A DNA stretch of 32,710 nt from Pseudonocardiales bacterium. Lineage in GTDB: Bacteria; Actinomycetota; Actinomycetes; Mycobacteriales; Pseudonocardiaceae. Below the pieces are notes generated by a model. That model searched no databases. It worked only from the letters and a program-made list of their open reading frames with translations, and was not told where the DNA came from. The DNA is taken from positions 1-32,710 of the forward strand of contig JAFATA010000066.1 in assembly GCA_019244165.1 (NCBI GenBank), in the 5' to 3' direction. Numbering within the stretch: position 1 is the first letter of the stretch; each line of letters begins with the position of its first letter. Below, piece by piece: positions 16,182 to 22,573 of this stretch. Both the position numbers and the translations under genes were made by a program.

Positions 16182-17045
16182 ATGCTACGGGTCGCGGTGC
16201 CGAACAAGGGATCGTTGAACGCTCCCGCCATGCAACTGCTGAGTGCGGCGGGATACTGGATGCACCGCGAGGATAAGGCTCTGTTCGCCACCGATGTGCC
16301 AAATGACGTGCAGTTCGTGTTCCTGCGGCCGACCGATATCGCCCGCACCGTGGGGACCGGGGTGCTCGAGGTGGGCATCACCGGTCAGGATCTGCTCGCT
16401 GCCGCGGGTAACGCGGAGGCGACCATCGAGCTGTTGCGGTTGGATTTCGGAGCGTCGAAGTTCTTCTTCGCGGCTCCCCACGGGGTGGCGAGCTGCCTTG
16501 CTGATCTGGATGGCAAGCGAGTGGCCACATCGTTGCCCTCGCTGGTCAGACAGGCCGTGGCCAAGGTGGGTATCCACGTTGAGCTCGTCAAGCTCGACGG
16601 TGCGGTGGAGACTGCGGTCGAGTTGGGGTTGGCTGATGCCATCGCCGATGTGGTGGAGACCGGTGCCTCCTTGCAAGCGGCTGGCTTGCACCCCATCGGC
16701 GAGCCGGTGATGCGCTCGGAGGCGGTGTTGGTGCGCGGCGCGCAGCGCAGGCTTGCGCCAGTGAGTGAGCGTGCTCTGGAGGTCCTGATCCAGCGGCTGC
16801 GGGGAGTCTTGATCGCACGTCAGTACGTGATGATGGACTACAACTGCCCCTTGGCGGCGTTGCCGGCGGCCCGGGAGATCACGCCCGGCGTGGAGGCCCC
16901 CACGGTCTCCCCACTGCAGGCGGAAGGCTGGGTCGCGGTGCGGGCGATGGTGCTGCGCTCCCAGATCCAGGTCGTGATGGACCAGCTGTGGGCGGTGGGG
17001 GCTCGCGCGATCCTGGTGACCTCGCTGGAGGCCTGCCGGCTGTGA
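16182..17045 (+). CDS. hisG: ATP phosphoribosyltransferase (long form)
   Basis: This 287-residue protein begins MLRVAVPNKGSLNAPAMQLL and has the HisG catalytic core (GVLEVGITGQDLL, LADAIADVVETGASLQAAGL) and the C-terminal regulatory domain (SPLQAEGWVAVRAMV) of the long, His-feedback-inhibited form. It joins ATP and PRPP in the first step of histidine synthesis. GAGGGA lies 7-12 bases before the ATG. In many relatives hisE lies immediately upstream. Here the upstream neighbour is a broken acetyltransferase, and no hisE is visible in the window. The 187 bases before the gene hold no other coding sequence; CACCCCG...CGGGGGTG (16069-16092) could be a weak hairpin. Confidence 0.95.
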   Translation: MLRVAVPNKGSLNAPAMQLLSAAGYWMHREDKALFATDVPNDVQFVFLRPTDIARTVGTGVLEVGITGQDLLAAAGNAEATIELLRLDFGASKFFFAAPHGVASCLADLDGKRVATSLPSLVRQAVAKVGIHVELVKLDGAVETAVELGLADAIADVVETGASLQAAGLHPIGEPVMRSEAVLVRGAQRRLAPVSERALEVLIQRLRGVLIARQYVMMDYNCPLAALPAAREITPGVEAPTVSPLQAEGWVAVRAMVLRSQIQVVMDQLWAVGARAILVTSLEACRL

Positions 17046-17094
17046 CCGTCAGGCTGTGCCTTCAGCTGGGACTGTCAGGGTCGCCCCCTAGTAT

Positions 17095-17110
17095 TCGAAC
17101 ATATGTTCGA
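17095..17110. promoter_or_regulatory. SOS box (LexA operator)
   Basis: TCGAACATATGTTCGA is a perfect 16-bp palindrome matching the actinobacterial LexA consensus TCGAAC-N4-GTTCGA. It ends 21 bp before the ATG of the small gene at 17132 and lies 50 bp after hisG. Position between the genes and full symmetry make DNA-damage control of the small gene likely. Confidence 0.85.
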
Positions 17111-17131
17111 CTAAGCTCTGGGGGGTGCGGG

Positions 17132-17431
17132 ATGGACGAGCGGTTAGGCCGGGTTCTGCGGGAACGCGTGGAGGCGTACCTGCGCGACGTCGAGCGGATG
17201 CTGCGCGCAGCGGAGCCGGGGGCGGCCTGGTCCGCGGTGCGGCTTCGGCTGCTGCCTCTGGCCACGGCCTGGCGAAGCCTTCTGGTACAGCACAGCCCTG
17301 GCCCCCGCGGACGTTGCCGGCACTGCGACCGGGCGTTGCGCTCGCGGCGCAACCGCGGCCCGCTGTGCTCGGTGTGGCGCACGGCGCACGCGTATCTGGT
17401 GGGTGGGTGGCCATCGGGTGGCGACCGGTGA
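17132..17431 (+). CDS. Small SOS-controlled protein with a Cys cluster
   Basis: This ~99-residue protein starts at ATG 17132 behind a G-rich ribosome site. The N-terminal two-thirds is helical and charged (DERLGRVLRERVEAYLRDVE, then LRAAEPGAAWSAVRLRLLPL). The C-terminal part has GRCRHCDRALRSRRNRG-PLC, a CxxC followed by another Cys about 15 residues later, resembling a minimal zinc ribbon but with only three obvious Cys ligands (a His follows in TAHAYL). Similar short proteins occur in other Pseudonocardiales as far as I recall; no function is known to me. The LexA box 21 bp upstream argues for a role in the DNA-damage response. It converges on the M23 peptidase gene with 17 bp between. Confidence 0.75.
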   Translation: MDERLGRVLRERVEAYLRDVERMLRAAEPGAAWSAVRLRLLPLATAWRSLLVQHSPGPRGRCRHCDRALRSRRNRGPLCSVWRTAHAYLVGGWPSGGDR

Positions 17432-17448
17432 GCTGGCGAGCGGTGCGG

Positions 17449-18267
17449 TCACAGGTCGATGCCGTGCTGGTGCAGCCAGATGATCGGGTTGATCTTCTGG
17501 CCGGCGGCGTTCCACACTTCGAAGTGCAGGTGCGGCCCGGTCGAGTTGCCCCGGTTGCCCATCTCGGCGATCTCCTGCCCCGCCCGGACTCGCTGGCCTT
17601 GCACCACGAGCGAGCGGTTGATGTGCCCGTAGACGGTGATCGTGCCGTCGGCGTGCCGGATGCGCACCCAGAGGCCGAAACCGCTGGCCGGCCCGGACTC
17701 CGCGACGACCCCATCGGCAGCGGCGACGATCGGCGTCCCGATGGCATTGGCCAGGTCGATACCCCAGTGAAACGCTCCCCACCGGGCACCGTATCCCGAC
17801 GTGAAGATGCCCTTCGTGGGCAGGACGAATCGAACTCGGTTGGCCTCGGCTTCCAGGGCGACGCGCTCATCGTGCAGGCGTTGGCCCTTCGCCATCGCCA
17901 GCACGGCTTGCACCGAGGCAGGGTCGGTGGGCCCGAGGTCTGTGGGCCGAGTCACCGGGAGGTACTCCGGTGGGGAGGCGGGGCCGCCGACGCCTATCCC
18001 CGTTGGCGCATCCTGGGCGGACGCCACCAGCGTGGCATTGTCGGAGATCGTGACGGCAGTGCGGTCGATCGTCTGGCCCGCCGCCGCTACGGCGCCCGCG
18101 GCAACGGCCGCTATCACCACCCGACCGCGCGTGACGGGGGAGAGGGCCGTGATGCGGCCTGCCGCTGTGCTTCCCGAGCGCGCTGTGCTCCCCGAGCGGC
18201 CAGCCCGCAGTGCCGCCTCAACCACAGGCGATGGTTGTCGGCCGCTGGGCGAGCGGTGTCGGGCCAA
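17449..18267 (-). CDS. M23-family peptidoglycan endopeptidase (LytM-like), membrane-anchored or secreted
   Basis: This 272-residue protein has a basic N-terminus, one hydrophobic segment (GRVVIAAVAAGAVAAAGQ, residues ~48-65), a disordered stretch, a short helical region (VLAMAKGQRLHDERVALEAE), and a C-terminal M23 domain. Zinc ligands are visible in FHWGIDLANAIGTPI (HxxxD) and GPHLHFEV (HxH). It should cleave peptidoglycan cross-bridges outside the membrane, or act as a LytM-type amidase activator. The start is TTG at 18267 behind GGAAAGGTAGG. Three direct repeats lie immediately upstream (18281-18330) in its promoter or leader. Confidence 0.9.
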   Translation of the reverse strand: MARHRSPSGRQPSPVVEAALRAGRSGSTARSGSTAAGRITALSPVTRGRVVIAAVAAGAVAAAGQTIDRTAVTISDNATLVASAQDAPTGIGVGGPASPPEYLPVTRPTDLGPTDPASVQAVLAMAKGQRLHDERVALEAEANRVRFVLPTKGIFTSGYGARWGAFHWGIDLANAIGTPIVAAADGVVAESGPASGFGLWVRIRHADGTITVYGHINRSLVVQGQRVRAGQEIAEMGNRGNSTGPHLHFEVWNAAGQKINPIIWLHQHGIDL

Positions 18268-18280
18268 GTCCTACCTTTCC

Positions 18281-18330
18281 GTTCACGCAGTACTCTGTTG
18301 ACGCAGTACTCGTCTGTTGACGCAGTACTC
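18281..18330. repeat. Three direct repeats GTTSACGCAGTACTC
   Basis: Copies lie at 18281-18295 (GTTCACGCAGTACTC), 18297-18311 and 18316-18330 (both GTTGACGCAGTACTC). They begin 14 bp upstream of the M23 peptidase start. The remaining ~220 bases up to the B12-binding gene hold no gene. Repeated sites at uneven 16- and 19-bp spacing could be a regulator array or a small duplication. The TTGACG within each copy resembles a -35 box on the plus strand. Confidence 0.75.
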
Positions 18331-18553
18331 GGGGCGGTGGGCCGCAGGACCGTAACGGAGGGCGGCGCGTGGGGGCAAGGCGCCGTTCCGTGGTATGTCC
18401 GGCTGTATCGGCCAGCGTCCGTTCTTCGGCGCTGGGCGGTCGGCCACCCCGGATGGGGAGGGAGCCAGTGGGCACACCAACCGTGGGCACCAGGCGCGTC
18501 GGGGGTCACCAGAGCGTGCTCGGCAGGTCACCCGACGAGCTACCCTTGGCTTG

Positions 18554-18961
18554 ATGAGCGGACGCATCCGGGTGGTCGTCGCGAAACCGGGGCTCGACGG
18601 GCACGACCGTGGCGCCAAGATCGTCGCTCGTGCCCTGCGCGACGCCGGGATGGAGGTCGTCTATACCGGGTTGCACCAGACACCGGAGCAGATCGTGCAG
18701 ACAGCGCTGCAAGAGGATGCCGACGCGGTAGGCCTGTCGGTGCTCTCCGGCGCGCACATGACCTTGTTCGCCAGGGTCATCGAGTTGCTCCGGCTCCAGG
18801 GTGCGACGGATGTGCTGGTCTTCGGGGGCGGGATCATTCCCGACGAAGACATCCCGGTACTCACCGAGCTCGGAGTGGCCAAGGTCTTCACCCCCGGTGC
18901 CGCCACCCAGGAGATCGTCGATTGGGTGCGCCAGGCCGTGACCGCCGCTGTCGTGGAGTGA
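18554..18961 (+). CDS. Cobalamin (B12)-binding domain protein, methylmalonyl-CoA mutase small-domain type
   Basis: This 135-residue protein is essentially one B12-binding Rossmann domain. The base-off signature D-x-H-x-x-G appears in [12 protein letters not shown], with His as the lower cobalt ligand, followed by [10 protein letters not shown] and [11 protein letters not shown] for the nucleotide tail. It closely matches the C-terminal domain of methylmalonyl-CoA mutases. It may be the small subunit of an acyl-CoA mutase whose large subunit is encoded elsewhere. The ATG at 18554 has no clear ribosome site, but TACCCT lies at 18541-18546, so the transcript may be leaderless. The location before sucCD is logical: methylmalonyl-CoA mutase makes succinyl-CoA, the SucCD substrate. 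Confidence 0.88.
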   Translation: MSGRIRVVVAKPGLDGHDRGAKIVARALRDAGMEVVYTGLHQTPEQIVQTALQEDADAVGLSVLSGAHMTLFARVIELLRLQGATDVLVFGGGIIPDEDIPVLTELGVAKVFTPGAATQEIVDWVRQAVTAAVVE

Positions 18962-19006
18962 TCTCTTTCACTGGTGCCGGTGGGCTGCTGCCCGAGGACG
19001 GCTGGA

Positions 19007-19012
19007 TAGGGT
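19007..19012 (+). promoter_or_regulatory. Probable -10 box for leaderless sucC mRNA
   Basis: TAGGGT matches the actinobacterial TANNNT -10 and ends exactly six bases before the GTG of sucC, the spacing expected for transcription starting at the start codon. No good ribosome-binding site exists at a usable distance (AAGG is too close). Confidence 0.5.
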
Positions 19013-19018
19013 CAAGGC

Positions 19019-20200
19019 GTGGATCTGTACGAGTACCAGGCGAAGGATCTGTTTCACGCCCACGGCGTCCCGGTGCTGCCCGGGCGCGTCGTCACCACCA
19101 GCACCCAGGCGCGGGCCGCCGCCGCGGAGCTCGGTGGCACCGTCGTGGTCAAGGCTCAGGTGAAGACCGGCGGCCGCGGCAAGGCTGGTGGGGTGCAGCT
19201 GGCCGCTACGCCGGAGCGGGCACAGCGCACGGCGGCGGCGATCCTGGGCATGGACATCAGGGGCCATACCGTGCACCGCGTGCTGGTGACTCCCGCGTGC
19301 GACATCGTTGCGGAGTACTACCTCTCATTCCTCCTCGACCGCACCCACCGCCGCTTCCTCGCAATGGCCAGCGTGCAGGGCGGGATGGACATCGAGGAGG
19401 TCGCGGCGAGGACACCCGGGGCGTTGGCCAAGGTGCCGGTGGACCCGATATCCGGAGTCGATGCCGCGAAGGCCACCGAGATCGTCCAGGCCGCCGCCTT
19501 CCCGGCGGAGGTGGCGCCAGCGGTGGCCGAGGTGGTGCGCAAGCTGTGGGAGGTCTTCCGCGCCGAGGACGCGACCCTGGTGGAGGTCAACCCACTGGTT
19601 CGCGACTCGCAGGGGTCGATCATCGCGCTGGACGCGAAGGTGACCCTTGATGACAGCGCCCGGTTCCGCCACCCCGAGCGCGCCGAGCTGGCCGACTCAG
19701 CTGGGCTCAACCCGCTGGAGGCTCGGGCCAGGGCCCGCCACCTCAACTACGTCAAGCTCGACGGGCAGGTCGGCATCATCGGCAATGGTGCGGGCCTGGT
19801 CATGTCCACGCTCGATGTGGTTGCCCGTGCGGGCCGGGCGTATGGGGGAATACGGCCGGCCAACTTCCTCGATATCGGCGGTGGCGCGGACGCCCAGGTG
19901 ATGGCCGACGGGCTGGACATCATCCTCGGTGACCCGGACGTGCACTCGGTATTTGTCAACGTCTTCGGCGGGATCACCGCCTGCGACCAGGTGGCCACCG
20001 GCATCGTGCAGGCGCTGGGCATCCTGGGTGATGCGGCGGCCAAGCCGCTGGTGGTCCGGTTGGATGGCAACAACGTCACCGAGGGGCGCCGGATTCTCGC
20101 GCAGGCGGCCCACCCGCTCGTCACGATGGTCGACACGATGGACGCCGCGGCGGACAAGGCCGCCGAGCTCGCCGCACTGACCTGCGCCAAGGGAGCCTGA
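19019..20200 (+). CDS. sucC: Succinyl-CoA ligase (ADP-forming) subunit beta
   Basis: This 393-residue protein starts [12 protein letters not shown], with an ATP-grasp domain ([36 protein letters not shown]) and the C-terminal CoA-ligase domain ([41 protein letters not shown]). With SucD it interconverts succinyl-CoA plus ADP/GDP and phosphate with succinate and ATP/GTP in the TCA cycle. GTG at 19019 is the start. The gene lies 57 bp after the B12-binding gene and 3 bp before sucD. Confidence 0.97.
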   Translation: MDLYEYQAKDLFHAHGVPVLPGRVVTTSTQARAAAAELGGTVVVKAQVKTGGRGKAGGVQLAATPERAQRTAAAILGMDIRGHTVHRVLVTPACDIVAEYYLSFLLDRTHRRFLAMASVQGGMDIEEVAARTPGALAKVPVDPISGVDAAKATEIVQAAAFPAEVAPAVAEVVRKLWEVFRAEDATLVEVNPLVRDSQGSIIALDAKVTLDDSARFRHPERAELADSAGLNPLEARARARHLNYVKLDGQVGIIGNGAGLVMSTLDVVARAGRAYGGIRPANFLDIGGGADAQVMADGLDIILGDPDVHSVFVNVFGGITACDQVATGIVQALGILGDAAAKPLVVRLDGNNVTEGRRILAQAAHPLVTMVDTMDAAADKAAELAALTCAKGA

Positions 20201-20203
20201 CCA

Positions 20204-21094
20204 GTGGCAATCTTCCTGACCAAGGACTCGAAAATCATCGTCCAGGGCATGACCGGTTCGCAGGGCCGCAAGCACACCCAGCGGATGCTAGGCGCGGGAA
20301 GTCAGATCGTCGGTGGGGTTACCCCGGGCAAGGGTGGCCAGACCCTCGACTTCGAGGGTGTCTCGGTGCCCGTGTTTGGCTCGGTGGCCGAGTCGATGGC
20401 CCTCACCGGCGCCGACGTCAGCGTGGTCTTCGTCCCGCCGCGTTTCGCCAAGGCCGCGGTGCTCGAGGCGACCGACGCCGGTATCGAGCTGATCGTGGTG
20501 ATCACCGAGGGGATCCCGGTGCAGGACACCGTCGTCTTCTGCGCGCACGCCCGAACGAGTTCGGTGGGGCCCCGCATCATCGGCCCGAACTGTCCAGGGG
20601 TGATCAGCCCCGGCGCCTCGAATGCGGGGATCATCCCCGCCGATATCACCGGTCCGGGCCGGATCGGCCTGGTGTCCAAATCCGGTACCCTAACCTATCA
20701 GATGATGTTCGAGCTGCGCGATATCGGCTTTTCCACGTGCGTGGGAATCGGTGGTGACCCGGTGATCGGCACCACTCATATCGAGGCACTGCAATCCTTT
20801 GAGAACGACCCCGACACGGCGGCGGTGGTGATGATCGGTGAAATCGGCGGAGACGCCGAAGAGCGTGCTGCCGACTACATCAAAGCCAACATCACCAAAC
20901 CGGTTATCGGTTATATCGCCGGCTTCACCGCCCCGGAAGGCAAGACCATGGGCCATGCTGGCGCCATTGTCTCCGGCTCGTCTGGCACCGCGGCGGCCAA
21001 GAAGGACGCCCTGGAGGCTGCCGGTGTCCAGGTCGGTACCACTCCCAGTGACACCGCGGAGCTGATGCGCGAGGTCATGAAGTCACTGTCCTGA
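20204..21094 (+). CDS. sucD: Succinyl-CoA ligase (ADP-forming) subunit alpha
   Basis: This 296-residue protein has the N-terminal CoA-binding Rossmann domain ([28 protein letters not shown]), [20 protein letters not shown] and the active-site phosphohistidine region [11 protein letters not shown] near residue 250. GTG at 20204 starts three bases after the sucC stop with GGAG just upstream, so the two are one operon. Length is standard. A hairpin follows at 21099-21120. Confidence 0.97.
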   Translation: MAIFLTKDSKIIVQGMTGSQGRKHTQRMLGAGSQIVGGVTPGKGGQTLDFEGVSVPVFGSVAESMALTGADVSVVFVPPRFAKAAVLEATDAGIELIVVITEGIPVQDTVVFCAHARTSSVGPRIIGPNCPGVISPGASNAGIIPADITGPGRIGLVSKSGTLTYQMMFELRDIGFSTCVGIGGDPVIGTTHIEALQSFENDPDTAAVVMIGEIGGDAEERAADYIKANITKPVIGYIAGFTAPEGKTMGHAGAIVSGSSGTAAAKKDALEAAGVQVGTTPSDTAELMREVMKSLS

Positions 21095-21098
21095 CGTA

Positions 21099-21120
21099 CC
21101 CCGATCTGGTTACCTCGGGG
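21099..21120 (+). terminator. Hairpin after sucD
   Basis: CCCCGA at 21099-21104 pairs with TCGGGG at 21115-21120 across a 10-nt loop, starting 4 bp after the sucD stop. There is no U-tract. The site and GC-rich stem suit a terminator for the sucCD transcript. Confidence 0.5.
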
Positions 21121-21175
21121 CGCGTCGGCCCGGTGATCGCCGCGAGGGCACCACCAGGCTGCGAGGGTGGGGACC

Positions 21176-22549
21176 GTGAGCCTGCTGTCCTCGTCCCATG
21201 ATTCGGCAGCCCATGAACCAGCAGCCCATGAACCAGCAGCCCATGAACCAGCAGCCCATGAACCAGCAGCCCATGAACCAGCAGCCCATGAACCAGCAGC
21301 GCAGGGCGCTCGCCCCGGCTGGGGCGCGATCGTGGGCGCCGCCTGCCTGCCTGCTGTTGGCAGCTACCTCGCCGCTGTCGTGGTGCTCGCCCTGCTCGCC
21401 GCGGCCGCTGGCGGAGCGGACAGCTCGGTGGCAGGGATGGCTCGGGTGGGAGCGGTGGCCTGGCTCGCCGCCCACCACGTTCCCCTGACCATTGACGGGG
21501 CCCTGCTCGGGGTCCTGCCGCTGCTGCCCACCCTGCTCCTCGGTGCGCTGGTCGCCCGCGGCGCAGCGGGGGTGGCGATGCGGTCCGGAATCCACCAGCC
21601 CGCCGACGCCGGGCGGGTGGCCGGGGTGATCGCGGCGACCCACGGCATCCTGGGTGCTCTCCTGGCGCTGGCGGCTACCCCAGCGACCGTCACCGCGGAC
21701 CCGGCGCAGGCCGCCGTCGGCTGTGCGCTGCTCGCCGGTGCCGCCGCGGGTCTGGGTCTGGCCCGGCCTTGCGGGTTGCTGCCTGCGGTGCTGCGCCGGG
21801 CACCCGACTGGGTGCGCCCTGGCCTGGGGGCTGGACTGTGGGGCCTAGCGGTGCTGCTCACCGCTGGCTTCGCCACGGTGCTGATCGCCCTGGTGGTATC
21901 CGCGCCCCAGGTCGTCCGGATGTGGGGGCCCGACGCTGGCAGCGCCTTCGGGCTCAGCGTCCTGTCGCTGGGGTACCTGCCCAACGCGGCGATCGCCGGA
22001 CTGTCTTGGCTGGCCGGACCGGGCTTGTCGATCGGGGCGCTGTCGGTCAGTCCGGTAGCGGTGCACGCGGGGCCGGTGCCGGCGGTGCCCCTGCTCGCGG
22101 CGCTACCGCAGGGCGGTGTGCAGCCCTGGTGGGGTGTCGGGCTGGCGGTGCCCCTGCTGGTCGGCGCCGCGGTGGGGCGCCGGTGCGCCGCAGTCGGGTC
22201 CGACCTGCTGCAGCGGCTGCGGGCGCTCGGGATAGCCGCCGTGGTGCTCGCGCTCGGCAGCGCAGTGCTCGGCGCACTGGCCGGCGGGCGGCTCGGCGCG
22301 GCGGCGTTCGACCCCGTCAATATCCCCTCCGGACCGCTTGCAGGGGCACTGCTGGCCGCGACGTTGCTGGCTGGCTGCGCCGTCACGCTACTGTCTTCCC
22401 CGGGGATGCCCCCCGAACCCAGTCCCTCTCCCGAATGCAGTCCCTCCCCCGAGCCCAGCACGCCAGACGGCACTGACAGTGACGATGCCGGCAGCGACGA
22501 CACCGGCAGCGACGATGCCGTCCCCGCCGGCGAGGGGCGCGCCGGGTAG
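21176..22549 (+). CDS. Polytopic membrane protein, DUF6350-like
   Basis: This ~457-residue protein carries about ten hydrophobic segments (for example LPAVGSYLAAVVVLALLAAA and LGVLPLLPTLLLGALVARGA) and an acidic Ser/Asp-rich tail with SDDAG/SDDTG repeats. Its size, topology and place after sucCD match the DUF6350 family found at this locus in many actinomycetes; function unknown. Between the start and the first membrane helix lie six copies of a pentapeptide AAHEP. GTG at 21176 is preferred over GTG at 21167 because of spacing to GAGGG. It converges on leuS with 24 bp between; CCGGGTAG/CTACCGG around both stops may form a weak shared hairpin. Confidence 0.8.
   Translation: MSLLSSSHDSAAHEPAAHEPAAHEPAAHEPAAHEPAAHEPAAQGARPGWGAIVGAACLPAVGSYLAAVVVLALLAAAAGGADSSVAGMARVGAVAWLAAHHVPLTIDGALLGVLPLLPTLLLGALVARGAAGVAMRSGIHQPADAGRVAGVIAATHGILGALLALAATPATVTADPAQAAVGCALLAGAAAGLGLARPCGLLPAVLRRAPDWVRPGLGAGLWGLAVLLTAGFATVLIALVVSAPQVVRMWGPDAGSAFGLSVLSLGYLPNAAIAGLSWLAGPGLSIGALSVSPVAVHAGPVPAVPLLAALPQGGVQPWWGVGLAVPLLVGAAVGRRCAAVGSDLLQRLRALGIAAVVLALGSAVLGALAGGRLGAAAFDPVNIPSGPLAGALLAATLLAGCAVTLLSSPGMPPEPSPSPECSPSPEPSTPDGTDSDDAGSDDTGSDDAVPAGEGRAG
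21206..21295 (+). repeat. Six exact tandem 15-bp repeats (coding minisatellite)
   Basis: GCAGCCCATGAACCA is repeated six times without a single mismatch, encoding AAHEP in the N-terminal cytoplasmic or loop region of the DUF6350-like protein. Because the unit is 15 bp, length change preserves the frame. Perfect identity points to recent expansion by slippage or gene conversion. Confidence 0.95.
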
Positions 22550-22573
22550 CCGTGGCGGCACGCACCCCGGCGC

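Noticed and set aside
18281..18330. Short CRISPR or IS end repeats
   Set aside because: Only three units with 1-4 bp between them and no cas gene or transposase nearby.
17125..19650. 841-codon plus-strand open frame across the M23, B12-binding and sucC genes
   Set aside because: It crosses three well-supported genes in other frames and its translation is low-complexity Arg/Gly/Ala sequence caused by high GC.
21206..21295. CRISPR-like array
   Set aside because: The units are contiguous 15-mers with no spacers and lie in a coding frame.
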